A stretch of 64,000 nt of DNA, taken from Heliopora coerulea (taxonomy: Eukaryota; Cnidaria; Anthozoa; Scleralcyonacea; Helioporidae). Under the pieces are notes generated by a model. That model saw only the letters and a list, made by a program, of their open reading frames with translations, searched no databases and was not told the origin of the DNA. The translations under genes were made by a program, and so were the position numbers. Positions 1 to 14,640 of the stretch are shown in pieces (positions within the stretch are counted from its first letter, which is position 1; each line of letters opens with the position of its first letter). Where the stretch lies: the NCBI GenBank assembly GCA_030142905.1, contig JASJOG010000196.1, positions 310,001 through 374,000 of the forward strand. The letters are read 5' to 3'.

Positions 1-743
1 TGTGGGAGAAACAAAGAGCACAAAAACACACGATGACGTAATGTACTGTTTTCGGAATAACTCAAGTTCAGCCCATCAAGCGGTCCCTACCTCTATACTG
101 CAATGCATTATGGTAGAAAACTTGGCGGAACTGGAACCAGTCTCGCGTCAAAATATGAAGCGGGTTAAACGTAGGTAGTACTAGTGAAATCTGTGGACAG
201 TGGAACGAGGATTTTGCTGAATGATTGGACCCAGGAGTGAAGCCAAAAACTCCGAACATATAGGCCTTTTTGGTAATCAGCTTTAGGATATTGCTCAATT
301 AACAGGCGAGTATGGAAGACAAACGGATAGCCAGTAGTCCGCGCAATGGCCTGAAACTAACAGCCAAAAATGCCCATCACCTCCGGCCATGTTGGCCTTA
401 ATTTTAGTCCTAGTCGTTCTAGTATAATTAAAGGTCAAAGGTGGTACTATGATCCCGTATTGGATCCAGTTCAGCCAAGTTTTCCAAATTAACAGACATA
501 TAAGTGACACAGTATACATCAAACTTCTGCTTTATCTCGCAATATCAACTACGATTGTGCACTAGACACACTCCCTCAAGCTGATAAGTGATCTAAATTT
601 TAACATTTCAAACAAACTATGGACCATTTACATCGAATTACGTACCGAAGGACCATATTGTGGGACAACCAAAATTAGACGAACTTAATTTCGCGCCTAC
701 GCAGTAAGAAACTGTATAATAGCTTTATGTTCCGTGATCTTAC
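1..743. other. Left edge: ZO intron, no clear exon
   Basis: No exon with a good acceptor, open frame and matching phase was found. A 76-codon open stretch on the minus strand (298-68) ends at a GTAGGG donor-like site, but its residues do not resemble ZO sequence and no acceptor fits, so it is not called. Confidence 0.5.
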
Positions 744-3700
744 CTCGTGGCTTCACGGCTTGGATCGTCGTAGTCCGTCGTCGGATTACGGTAAGCGGTG
801 CTTCCGTAGCGATACGTTGCGCTTTCGGGTACTGGCTCTTGGTACTCGTCGTTGTATTGTCGGCCCTCGGCCGGGGGATAGTCGGGTGTAGTTCGGCGGA
901 ATTCGGTGTAGGATGAGGAAGATTGGGTCCCAAACGGTCGTGGATACATGCTGGAATATGGTTTTGGGCGAGGTGGTGGTAGGTCGTCTGCAGGTGGAGG
1001 AGGACGCCTGTCTGGTGCAGGCTCGTCATCGTATCGAGAGTAAGGCGGGCGGCGGTCATATGAGGCTGGTTCACTGGACACGCGAGTCTCGTATTCCATC
1101 TGAAATAAAGACATCGTTAAGTGGCGTTTCTATCAGTTTTGGCTGAACTGTTCTTCCTGTACTTAAAGAAAGGCACATCTCTTTTACATCCAGTGTTACG
1201 TAGAAGGAAGCGATAGCGTCTTGGAAATCCCATGAGTTACTGCTAAACTGTTCTTTCTAGAGCTCAAATAAGGACCATCTTTTTTGGATCTAGCGTTAGT
1301 ACTGAAAGAAATCAGACTACCTAGGTAACTCAATCAGTTATGTATGTAAACTGTTCTGAGAGTTCAAGTGAGGACCATCTCTTATAAGTTTGGTTTTAGT
1401 GCGTAAAGAAACCACAGCACCTAGGCAACATTATCAGGAATTACGGAACTGTTCTTTGTAAAGGAACAGTAAGAACCATCTCTTGTGTACAGCATCCAGT
1501 GTTAATACAGAAGAAATCCAAGTTTACAAAAGTTTACATCAATTACCAACATCACTTTCTACCACACTCAGTTTAAACGAGCTCTTCAATCGCTCACCTT
1601 CACTTCCGGCTCGTCACGTCGTCTCTCACCCATTCCCCTCTCAGAGTCCACATTCACAATTTTAGCTCGGGCTTTGGCTGGGTAGTAACTCGACAAAACT
1701 GGATTTTCCACCCGGCGTCCTGAGCGAGTATCAAAGACCGTGTTGCGTGGTTGATTGTTGACCTGGTAACTGGTTCTTGTTGTAGTGGTCATTGTCGTTT
1801 GCATTCTGTTGGTGTTTACTTGACGAGAGCTAAATACAAAATAACAGAACTAAAATGTGAACCAGGTTGTCAATAAATGTTATCACCGACGGTCTTCTCC
1901 ATGGTTATGATATGGCCTGATACCTCAACTTGAATTGTGGATACTATATTTGGATACCCAATTTTGTGTTGTACATATATTAACGAATCAATCTAAATGC
2001 AATGAGTGAAAAAGAAGACAAAATGTCATCGTTTGTGAATGAGTAATTGGCGTTTGGTGAATGGATAACTCGAGACTTTGGTCGTTTCCGTGTAAATGAA
2101 TTGGACGAAGACACACTAATTCCATGTTAAACTCCAGTGTTCTAGCTAACTTGCCAAATTTTCTAAATTTTTCTGTCAACATTTTCACAAACGCTTCATA
2201 GAAAGGATTTCCTGATGAGTCACTGAAGGTATTTTATAGCACCGTCATATTAACATTCGAAAACAACGCGAAAAATATAATAGGAAAGAACTCGTAAAAA
2301 GGGATTCGTCGAGTTCACGTAGTTTGCCCAAATAAAAAACCACCGCGGAACTTCTAGCAACGTAAGAGACAGAATTAATGACTGACTGTTCGAGATAAAT
2401 AATTGATTAAAGATGATTGATTGAACTGATTTCAAATAGAATCAACGTGATAATTCTCAAATAATTATTAATCAATGCACGATAAATCAGATGATCATAA
2501 TCAATAATCATGAAATCGAATAATCAGGAAATAATTTTGGATTTTTAAAGGATCATCAGCATGCTGTAAAGTTATCGGAGATCATCGGAATGGTGATTGG
2601 TGTTTAATCAATAATAGACAATCAATGAAACAAATGATGATTAAGACGACAAACAAGACAACATAAATCAAGTGGATAATATAACTATCCTGTCAAGTTG
2701 TGAGTGATGCTAGAGACTACCCAAGCCATATAAATAGCCACAACTCCTCTAGTCACGACTACATGAACCATACTACAATGTACCACACTCTTAGCCACAC
2801 CAGTAAATACCATACTCTACTAAGTGACATCAGAAATACCACACCTCAAGTCATAACTACATGAACCATACTACAATATACCACATTCTTAGCCAAGTAA
2901 ATACCATACTGTACTAAGTGACATCAGAAACAATACACCTCAAGTCATAACTTCATGAACCATACTAAAATGTACCACACTCTTAGCCACACCACAAATA
3001 CTGTTCCATTTCACCAAGTTTATCCTACCTTATCACATCCACCCTATTTAACCAAACAAACTTGATAGAACACAACCAATTCAGGCTACTCCAGATGGAT
3101 AATACGTTCAATCCTAACAATTTTCCCCGCTGAAACCTTCGGCACAGATGCCCGCCATTTTTAACTTTCTTTGGACTAAATTTCTGATGGAACGAAAACA
3201 AGCTAATCTCTCAACACCTGGCAGAGCAAAGCTATAGCCAAACCACGCATAATGAGCCAATAACCATGTCACACATGAAACTAGTCACCATACTACATCT
3301 CACGCAAACCCAGTAACCACATCACTTCGACAACCAATTTCCACAATACATCGCACACATACCCAATTACCACATTACACTCACAACCAATCACCACACC
3401 ACACAAAACCAATTATTACATCACATTGCAAACGCAACCAAAACTGATCACATCAAACAATACATCATACCAAATTTAAGTCACGTGATACCTTCACACT
3501 GACCCCAGAAATATATATAACACAGCATGACAAACTATTCAGTCATAATTAATCACATGATTGTCCTTAATCTGATTTTCATACCTCGGAACAGTCAATC
3601 ATTAATGCTGTGCAACACCAGACGACCAATCAACTGAAATCACAGGATTTCGGAGAACCACAAAACGTTTGGAACTACCCGAAACGCCGCGAGATGTGTA

Positions 3701-6204
3701 TGCTGAACTCAAACCTAAAGGCTACCATATAGTGCTCTAACAGTCATCAGCAGGGCTCTAATGGTTCAGCGTGAGCCCGTTTGCGTGCAGCGCTCTGATA
3801 GTCACCATGCAGTGATGGTTGTCTTGTGGTTTAACGTGCGCTGCTCTAATGGTGGAACCCATTGTTGTGATGGTTAGCACACACTGCTAATACTAAGCAT
3901 GCTGTGTGTTCTCATGGTAAGCTCCCAGTGCTCTGATGATTAGCGTGCAGTACTCTAATTATGAACGTGTAGTATTCTTATGGCCAGTGAGTAGTTTTCT
4001 AAAGGCTGTCAAGAAGTGCTCCAAAGGTTAACGTGTAACGCTCTAATTCGTCAGCAAGCAGCGCTCTAATGCTTGTGAGTCAAATTTGATATCCTTTGGA
4101 AAGGAGTTTGAGGTTGGTCATACCTTAAGTATTGTCTGTTATTACCCTGTCAGTCACAAGTGACTGCCCTCTGAAGATCTCTACTAAGGACTGATATCTC
4201 CTATGAACTGTCCCTTACGGGTGCAGCGTTAATGCAATGTGAATCTAAAGTACCGACTGACTGCCAATATACCGCTGTCTAGAGCAATCGCTGGCAGTTC
4301 CAAACAACATTTTGCGGAAACCCAGTTTCCTTTGACTTCACAAGAAGGTCTACTGGTCCATGGACTTTATAGTCCGTTTGTTTCTACCTGAACATTTCAT
4401 CTAAATCAACCTCAGCCGCTTCAACTGGCTTCACTGTTGATCGCATCAGGTCCTCCTCGACAGGTTCCGCGCGTCTCTGGGCTTCTTCGAGGTTTTGAGT
4501 GGTTCTGGTCTCGACGACCACGCGCGACTCATAATCCTGGGTAGACTCGGGATAGTTTTCAACCGCTGGTTGGTAAGAACGTGGTTCATATCGACGAGAA
4601 GATTCCACTTCTTCCTCGTCATTGCTGCTGGAAAGGCAGGTCACGTGTTCAACAAATGAAGCTACAGGACACTAAGACATAGCACAATCTCACAGAGCAA
4701 CGTGGACAACAACACACACCCCCCGTGACAACACATAATGAACAAAAATCTTCCAAACCAAGAAAAAACTACAATGCTACCTTCTCTGTCGCCGTTGGTC
4801 ATATCTTTCTTCTCTCCTGACACCCTCGCGGTATTCCTCAGTCCCTCCCTGAATGTCTTTTTCAATATCAAAAAGATCAGAAACCTTGACCCCAATCCTC
4901 TCGTCATACTTCTCGCCTTCGGCATCTCGCTCCACGTGACGCAGTTGAATGGCTTGCCGAGAGTCTTCCTGGTACAGCTGGTCCCTAGGACTCCTCGGGC
5001 CACCAGACTCAGTTTTCTTCAGGCTGACAACAGGGGGAAGACTTCCTGGAAGGACTCTAAAACATCATAGAAATAGTAAGTTAGTGTTTGAGAGTGGGGA
5101 AGATGGACGGCGAGGACGATGGAAGGAAGGAAATAGAATGTACAGGAATGAAATGTAAGGATAAGGAAGTTAAGTACATAAAACGAAGTGAAAGATGGAA
5201 AACAAGGAGAAAACGAAGGAAGAAAACGTAAAAGAAAAGAGAAATTAAGAATGAAAAAAAAGAAATGGAGGATGGAAGAATGTATGAAAGTATGAATGGT
5301 TGCGAGAGGAAAAGCAAAGAAGAAAGGATAGAAGGATGAGAGTTAGAGAAGGAAAGAAGGAAAGATGGAAAGGATTGAATGAACAAAATAAGAACTGGGT
5401 AAGGAGGAAGTGAAGGATGGAGGAGAAAAAAGAAGAATATAGAAGAACAGGGTAGACAAAAAAGACATGAAAGAGAACACAAAACAAGAGAAGGTGAATA
5501 GTCAAGCGCAGGACATAATGATAAAGGTAAAAAGTAAACCATGAAGGTGAACAATTAATGAAAATCTGTCCAACTTACTTAATTCCTGGAGGTACATAAG
5601 GTTTCCTCTCATCGCGACGTTGCAGTTCCCCATCGTAACCCACTCGGTTTTCTTCGTATTGCTTTCGCTCGTATTCACGCTGCTCCAACTGCCTCTCATA
5701 ATCGTCTTGCTGTCTTCTTTGGTAATCTCTTTCCTGCTGTTCCCGAGATTCTTCAGTTTGTCTTCGCTGAAACTCTCTTTCTTCCTCCATCCTCCGTTGG
5801 TACTCCCTCTCCTCTTCTTGTCTTCTTTGAAATTCTCGTTCTTCCTGCTCTCTTCGCTCCAACTCTCTTCGCTCCAACTCTCTTCGCTCCAAATCTCTTC
5901 GCTCCAACTCTCTTTGCTCCAACTCTCTTTGCTCCAACTCTCTTCGCTGCAGCTCTCTTTCGTCGACTTCTCCCGGTCCTAGTTCCCCATCGACACGTTG
6001 CGTCACGCTGACCGCTTGCACAGCGGGTACTGACTCAGACTCTTGCACGGTCGCGGCCGCCACAACGACTTCTTCGTCACCGGAATGGGGTAGATTCTCC
6101 ATCCGGTCAAAGTCTGTGGTGGAGTCCATTTGGCTCTGGTCGATATCGTAACCAACTGAGGCTCTCGGCATTTGAAGGACAACCTCGTCGTCTCGATGTT
6201 GGTT
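744..6204 (-). CDS. TJP1: ZO gene: charged and Pro-rich C-terminal tail
   Basis: Five exons. 6204-5579 encodes an acidic stretch and then a long run of Glu/Arg/Gln blocks built on RRELE and RREL(E/Q) units, predicted as a single charged helix. 5056-4781 ([32 protein letters not shown]) and 4627-4388 ([13 protein letters not shown], ending LDEMFR) are mixed charged. 1829-1598 holds Thr-rich sequence and [12 protein letters not shown]. 1099-744 is Pro/Tyr/Arg-rich ([16 protein letters not shown]). In vertebrate ZO proteins the tail binds F-actin. The phases connect throughout and stay open at 744, so coding continues to the left. Confidence 0.8.
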
Positions 6205-9200
6205 CTGAAAAATAATATGAATCCGAAACAAAACACGATAAACCAGAGTTCTAACAAAAAACGTTTACTTTTATTATTTGGTGAATATGTATGACGATTC
6301 AATGCTATGGTCGGTCGCTCACTCACTCAGTCAATTAATAATAAATTAATTAATCAATGAATTATCAATTAATCATCTTACAATTTGCTCTGGCATCCAG
6401 ATGACGTCATCCTGTTGTCTCTTTATTTCAGACACACACTCAGTGTACCACTTGTTATTTCGCTCCAGCGCGATCACAGCTGTTAAAAAATATCAAAACT
6501 ACATTGGCTTCTATGGTAAGTTAGGGCAGAAGTTGAACGTACCAGACCTCTCGCACCTGTCTGTTTGTCTGTCGGTTTGTTTGTCCGTCTGTATGCATTC
6601 ATGTATGTATGTCAGTCTGTCTAATCAAAAACGTACAGCACGTAAAGTATATCTCCAGCTACTGACACTGGTTTCCATGGTAACTTGGGGTTGAAGTTCA
6701 ACGTAGCATGCCTCCTTCATTTATCTGTATCTCCGTCTGTCTGTACGTAGGCCACTGTGTAAGGTTAGGTACTTGACAATAGTTTTTGTGAGTTATGACA
6801 GTAGTTGTAGGCACCATATCACCATGTGAAAAGTTGAATGTGAGGTATCATGGAAAAGAATTAATGAAAATATCACTTTCTAACTGAAAAAAGGTATCAA
6901 AACTTAAAGAGCGTTCGGCTATCAGATAGAAAGTTCTGAATTTTTTCAACAACATAACTTCTCCAAAAACGTCCTTCAAAAGTCCCTACAATAATGTAAC
7001 CACAAAAACTTCTACCACTTTCTGACCCTGAGGCTAGTTGGGCTACCGCGCTGTTCTGAACCAAGGTTCATTGCACTGTGGGAGTCAGTATGGGCACAGT
7101 GTTTCCTTGTATATCGTTTATCAACTTCATGCCATATGAGTTAATATCTCTTACCTGTGAAAAGATATGGAAAGTCAAAGCTAAGGGTCTCAGCCTGGTC
7201 GTAGAGCCTCTTCACGAATCGGGCAGAATGTGTTTTGCCTGTTAGATCGTGACGTAAATCCCTGTAGTAAGGAGAGATCACATTAAGGATACGTTCAATT
7301 TAAACGGTTTCGATATCTGCTCCGACATTTGAACAACATTAGTTCCTTTATTTATTCTATTAGGGTAACTTGCGTAAAAATAAACATTACAACACAAACG
7401 ATGGATTGCCAAAGGTACCATCGCATGTGACATGACATAACAAACAGCGAAACAAAGTAGGTCTCCTTAACATACCAATCAACAACTCCTTTTCTTTTCC
7501 TTTTACACCCACCTCGATCAGTGATGCCCCTAACGATTCCCCCATATCCTACCACTGATCATTCCTTCTTCTGAAGTTTTGCAAAAAAAGAAGAAACAAT
7601 TCTCACTCACTTGATCAACTGTTTGCTACTTGGTTGCAGGAAGATAACAATGGGCTCCAAGCCAACGTAGTTCAACATTTCCACGCCATCCGGCGTCACA
7701 TCAAGCAAACTGTGCTTACCCTGAGAGTTGAGATAAAAGCAAACTTAGCAGCTGAGAGAGAAAGACGATTGGACAGGATTAGAACTCAACAGAACATCTT
7801 TTCACTCAACGGTTACCGTTACTATGCTACTCAAAAAAAGCATACGGTGCAAGAAAAACAATTCGACACTAAGCCAAAGAGAGTAATGTCGACTGCGACA
7901 ACAGATCTGGCAACAGTTTTGAGGTTATGTAATAACCAAAGGTAACAGGCGGTGACATCCACACTCAATTCCCACCTTCCCAAGCTCCCACCTACTCAAC
8001 AACTCGATAGCAATATCGTATACATACATTAGCGATGTTGTCTCTAACGGCACTAAGTTTGATTCCTGACTGGTGTTTGGCGTCGTAACGGCCAAATGTC
8101 GCTGAAATGTAAGAAACAATCTTAGTTGCAAAAACACGCAGGAAACATTTCGTGAATTTGAGGTACCATTGATGGTGTAACAATTTATTTCGCCATTGTC
8201 ACCAACAATCACACTCATGTAACCCTTACTCAACTGTCACGTCCGTGTAGCTCAATGTTCTAAGGGGATCACGATGTTCTGAGGGGATCACGATGTTCTG
8301 AGGGGAACAGGTTATGGTTTGTTTACAACCAGTGGTTCAGGAAACTTTCAAGAGTACCAATATATAGCCAGAGAGTGTCACAATTCTTATAACAATACCT
8401 AGCTAACATAATTCTATCTGTAAAAATGAACAGGTGAGCCAACAAGCAGACAGGCCAGCACATACTTGGTGTAGTGAACTTCTCCGCATATTCCACCATG
8501 AGTTTGTCTCGGCAAATATCAGCAATGGGTCCCAACAGAACAACTGGCCGAACAAAACCAGCTGAAATGAATATTTAAAGAAACTTAAATAAATGTAAAG
8601 AGACAGTGATACTTTTCGCTAAACAGGCAGAAATTAAACAGGAAAGTCAGGTCACACAACCTCATTAGCAGGCGCAAACACCGCTGCCAAATGTCATACA
8701 CATACGAAGGGCTCAAGGCTCGTTGGTAACCTTATTAGATAGAACTTAATGCGGAACACTTCAGGCAGACATTGTCGTATTTTCACGTGGAATTTTTCCT
8801 TCTTACCTTTTCTTCTGACAACTCTTTCGTACGCAGGATATTTCACATCCACTTCTGTAAATATAAATCAATATTTCTAAAAATTAACGCAGAACAAATT
8901 CGTCCAACTGCACAACATGTTAATATTGTGTCGTGTTTGGCGTGTTTTTTCAGTGAGGAACTCACACACTGGGCTGAGTACTTACGGAATGAATTTTCAT
9001 CCAGCTGATCAGCAGCTTGATATTGTTTCTTCTTTGGTGTGGTGCTTTTTGTGTCCTTTCTTTTCAATGTTGCAGAGCGCAGTTTTACATAAGAAGTCTT
9101 CTTAACCTCTAGAGCCTGGGCAATGGCCAGCTGTTCAGCTCTTCGACGAGAAGAAAAAAAAACAAGACAGTAATTGTAACGTCGCAAAATAAGAAATAAC

Positions 9201-12200
9201 TTATTTCTTATTATGTGGTAAAGTCCTCTTGACCATTTTATTTTGGTCAGCAGTCTTGGTAGGTTACGTCAGTCTAGCGCTTGTTGCCCGCTTGTTTTGA
9301 AGTTACCTCTGAAGACTTTGTGTTTACATTCGCTTTCGTTCGTGTTTTGAATTGGCACATCCTTTTCAAGTCCCATGAGTCGTAAGTTTGTTCATTTATC
9401 CGTTAACATTTACAGCAGCTATGTCTATTAACTGTTAAATAGTATTATCCTATATTTATGTTATTATGAAACGAAACTTCACAATTAACCAACTATGTTT
9501 ATGGTCAACTATGTTTACGGTTAACTATGTTTATGGTTAACTATGTTTATGTATTTGTGTAGTTTGACAATCAAAGTGAATTGTTCCGACTCTAAGCTAC
9601 TTGATACTAACGTTTCACTGCGATAAGCCGCGGCAGCTATAGCAATCATTAACTCTTTCCTATCGAGATGTCTCTCTTTTAATAACAAAATAGTCTGGCT
9701 TTTGCCAAAGTAAAATAATCTCGCGTCATTCAACGTAAAATAATCAAGAGTTTGCCAGATTAAAATTATGTCAAAATAATCCACCGTAAGCCACAGTGAG
9801 ATAATCTGGCGTTAACCAACGTAGATAATAGAGACCTCAGCATTCACGTTGGCCAGTGTGGTTATCGAACAGCGCTAGTGTTGCCCTTTGTTCCCATTAC
9901 TAAGCTCGACAATTTCAAGGTTTTTCTCAACTATAACCTACCTGCATTTGTTTGGAATAATGCCGACTTCTGTCTCAGCTCCACTTAGCAAGACGCGTTG
10001 AGCTCTCCAAGAACCAATGGTTCCTCCATTCATTGTGTCAAGAACGTGGAAGACTTCTCCTATTCTGAAGGACAGCTCGTCTTCATCTGATCCCACATAG
10101 AGGAAATGGGCCCTGCAAACAAGGTTTTTTGTTTGTATTAAGTTATATCACTCAGACTTTACATATCACCAAATTATCAACTGCTCAGGAATTCTACCTT
10201 TAAATAACATAACATATATCCATATCTTAACCTACTGTGAACCTAAACCTATACTTATTCCTATCCCTGTCTAATTCCCTATACCTATCCCTATCCATCC
10301 CTTATATCCTATACCTATTCCTATCAATCCCTTATACCTTATCCCTATCCCTATTAAGCCTGCTATAACCTAAATCTACCCTATCTATTCCTTATATCCT
10401 ATACCTATACCTATTCCTATCAATACCTTATACCCTATCCCTATCCCTATCAATCCTGCTACAACCTATATCTACCCTATCTATTCCTTATATCCTATAC
10501 CAATTCCTATCTAAATCCCTCCACTGAATAATTGGCCATTCTGTATCAGGATATACAATCAGGAGGCAAAACCAAATGCGAATATTTTGTGATACATATC
10601 TGGGCTGTACCACTGACTTACTATCAAACTTACTTTACATAAAATGAGTCACCAGGTTCTTCCTTTGACTTGTCATATACTGAAAACAAAGCAAAATATT
10701 TATCAAGGACTTGTTAACCATTAAAGAAGTCTTACATGACATTTTCATAAATATCAATGGTTGGACTTTCCTTTTGACACAAGGATTTGGTCAAGCTTGC
10801 AACAATATCTAAACTTTCCCTGGAGTGGAGTACAATTCTTTGAAAGTAAAAATGGCCATCCTACCTGACTTCTTGAACTGGACAAGCAGACTCACTTCTT
10901 CAGGCAAAGAAAGCAGAATGAGAACTGCTTCTTCTCGAGTTATGTCTCTGAACTCAATCTCGTTCGCCTGGAAAAGAGATTTACAAAAATAACTGATGTA
11001 CTGGTCTGTTCCCAAAAGAACTACACACATTTATTAACTGCACAGAATTGGAGAAAATACGTTGTTTTGTACAAATTAAAATGTGTGCCTTTTTTATCAA
11101 CAGAAGTACACAAAGCCAAGCTGCTACACTATTTTTGGTTTGTTATGCTTAGCATTAGCTCAAACAGCACCCAGACAAGAAATGTCAGGGTATATCTGAA
11201 CAATGAGCACTGTAAAGTGCAAACAATTAGCCAAAGCACCACTGCAATGCTAAAAATTGAGGCAAATTGCAAAACATACATTGCTTATGTTATTTGATTT
11301 TTTACTTCTGTCAGTCTGTAAGAACCTTTTGAACATGCCATATTAAAGCTCATTTATCTGCATGGCCACTTTACGTACCAAAAGAATCTGATCTCCAACA
11401 CGAAGTCCAGCTACCTGAGCTGGGCTGCCATCCTTAATGGCGGCAGCAAAAATGCCAACTGCATTACCACCAGCAACTTGGATACCAAGACTGGTACCAG
11501 TTCTGTGGAAGGACACAAGATGAGGCTCCCTAAAAAGAAATAAACCATTGTAAAGAAGAAAACAAAGGAGCAATAAACTAAGGATAATTGGTTTCATAGC
11601 ACCCAAAGATTTTAGGTTGTATGAATTGTAGCTTGGTTGGTATAGCATTGGATTTAAGGATCAAAGTTTGTGGGTCGGATGGTGTTGTAGTTCAGTTGTT
11701 AGTGTGGTGGCAGAGAGAATGATTGTTGGAAGTAGAATGGTCTTGCAGTTCGGTGTAACATGGAGTGTTTGGCTAGAGTATCAAAGATTCTTGGTTTGAT
11801 GGTCTTGTAGCTCAGGTGGCAGTGTTTTTGACTGGAGAATCAAACTTTGCAGGTTGGATATTCATGAAGCTCAACTGGGCAGATTATTGCACCAGAGTAA
11901 TGGACCTTGGTACTAATGTGCAAAGGATTTAATTTTCATTATTTCATCATAGCTCTTTAGAGAAGCTCTAGATGAACCTGTCACACACTTACCCGTGAAA
12001 TTTCTTGTCTCTCCTGACATCAATATCCTTTTCTGAATCACTTCGTTTGCCAGCACTGGAGATGCTGTATGTGGTAGTACTACGCAAGGTGTCCCAGTTT
12101 TGTTCTAAAGAAGATAACAAGGAATAGTCAACATATTAATTTCACATCAGTGAACATTTGAACAAGGTTTGTTGGCACTTAGTAACAAGATAAATTATCA

Positions 12201-14601
12201 TGTAACAAGTCACTAAAGTGATCTTCCAAGACAATTGTATTCCATGTTGGTAAAAGTTCACCTCCCAGGTTAGTGTGGCCCTGAGAAAGAATGTTGGTGA
12301 TGGACGTTTCTTCTGAGCTATTAATTCGACTCTGAAAATGACCACTGTTGAGGCCATTGAAACTTCAGTCACCAACAATCTCTCAAGATTAGACTAACCT
12401 GGACAATCAACTTTCACCAACACACCATGGTTCTCCAGGGCTCAAACTGTTTTCTTCATAGTTTTGTATTCCGTTGGCTATCTACATTCACAGTAGATCT
12501 CAATTGGGTTTTAAGTTTTAACTCCAGCTTTCCATCTTAAATTTTGCATCATTGTTCACACTAATGTCTCCAACATTTTTATGCAAGCAAAAAATTCTTA
12601 GTGGCACAGATTTGCACAGTTCAAACTTGGTCGCAGCATGAAACATGGATGCATTCTAGGACAAGGACAGAAAGGGTAACCCTGACTTGCCCAAAGCTAG
12701 AAAGTCCATTAAAATCAAAATTAATTTGAGAATAATTCAACCTGGTTGTGTTTGTTCCTTACTACGAGAATGACACCTGCTTATCTTATTATACAGTCAT
12801 TATGGGAAACATGAAAAGTTCTGAAATGAATTCAAAATTTACCCTTGTGTTGCTGATGCCACGATCCTTGCTTGAAAGCAATCAACTCTAAAGAGAACAA
12901 ATATGTCTATCAGGAGGACTCATCAAATTGTGTACCAGACTTCTTCGTTGAAAATACTGTATCACTGAACATACATAGAGTAATGTAATGTCAGCAATGT
13001 TTAATAGTGCACACGAACAGTTGGCCAATGCTCTTTAATTTGCATCAAGAAGTATACACAATCATTAGAGCATTAGAAATACCAACCTTGGCCATTCATT
13101 CCATTGTGGGCACTTTCAACTTGATGAGATGTTGTCATTGTTATTGGTTCTTCCCCATGTAACATCCTATGAATATTACAAAAACAAAGTTCATATGTGA
13201 ATAACTTATGGTAAGGGTGCATAAAAGTGTTAACACAAGTCAAACAAGGGTCTGATGCCATTAACTTCTCCATGAAATCTGTACTAATTTCTTTTTCCAA
13301 AGTTGCCCAAGTTATGTCTACAACCTTCCAAATAATGAAGTAATCAATCATTTACTGTAATACAAACAAGTTCTTCATGGAATAAAGCCAGAAACTGGGC
13401 CCCCACACAAGTTGCCAGTTTGGTCAGCATTTCACCAATTAAAGCCAGCCAGGGGTGGCACCCAGAATTCCCTGACACAGGGGTTAATGTCCCTGACATG
13501 GAGGCTAAACCTTAGAAGACATGACCACACTCCCTTTATAATTCCATTATTTGAAGGTTGAAAACATTATAGTATTTTTCACAATAATAATTGCAACAAC
13601 TGACTAGAAACAGTTTGCTTTTAGATTTGACAAGAAGATAAGAATCTATTAACTTTCTTGGCTAAATCAATAACAACTGCTCATAGTTTGTACAATATAT
13701 GTGTTCATCAGTGAAAATTCCCTGACAGATTGTTAATTTTCCCCAACAGGGGGGCTAAGGTTCCTCAACGGGGGGGACTGTAGCCCCATCTGGCACCACC
13801 CCTGAAACCAGGCAGCATGTTATAGAGGAAGCAACAGGAGTTGATACCTGATAGTTGTTGGTATGTGTCCCCACAGGTTGAAAAGAGCATAAACTAATAA
13901 TTTTTACTACATACATCTGAACTTTGTGCCACAGCTGCATTGCTCATATAGTATCTCTTACAAGTACTGTACCTTGAAGGCATTCCTGGTGGAACATCCT
14001 TGTTCTTCAGTACAACTAGATCCAGTCTTTCTGGAGCACTGCGCATAATTGTCACAGCATCTGGCCTGCTAAGATCATCAACTCTCTTACTATTGATCTA
14101 AACAAAGAGAAACAAGTTATCATGAGTTATTTGTCATGGAAACATAAGGTGCAAGCACACCAAAATCAATACATTTCCAAGTCTAAATGAATCTGTGTAA
14201 GTGCAGCCTTAAACTTAATTTGTCTGACATCCTGTCATTGACTTCCCAGTGATTGTTTGTGGTACACAACCCATATATATATATATAACTACAGATGGAA
14301 CCGTTTTGGCCTATTGGGCCTCATCGGTGTAGTGCTGATGAGCAGGATGGAGAAGCCTATATTATATAGGCAACTCAAATGTCCCATCCTTGTGGTACAT
14401 CTAAGCCATGCTAGAGCACTCTAACTAGAGACTAGTGAGCATGTGCAAATGCACTGGCGGCATGACTCATCCTGTAGAGTGCTCAATATGAACCAAGAGG
14501 CCATAGAGTGATATCTAATATATATATAATATATTAGATATATAATAATATATATATATATAGATAATTATTATAAATATATAATAATTAGATATATAAT
14601 A

Positions 14602-14640
<39 letters not shown>

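Larger units (their letters stand above)
1830..4387. other. Large ZO tail intron, repeat-rich
   Basis: A 2.6-kb intron between two tail exons. It is AT-rich and contains two tandem-repeat zones (about 2755-3000 and 3720-4080, listed separately). No exon was seen. Confidence 0.6.

Noticed and set aside
5081..5554. 157-codon minus-strand frame rich in Phe, Ser and Leu
   Set aside because: It lies in a purine/pyrimidine-biased ZO intron; composition reflects strand bias and the surrounding exons splice across it.
7634..7945. 103-codon plus-strand frame
   Set aside because: It is the antisense shadow of a ZO guanylate-kinase exon (7720-7611), which has correct splice sites and matching phase on the minus strand.
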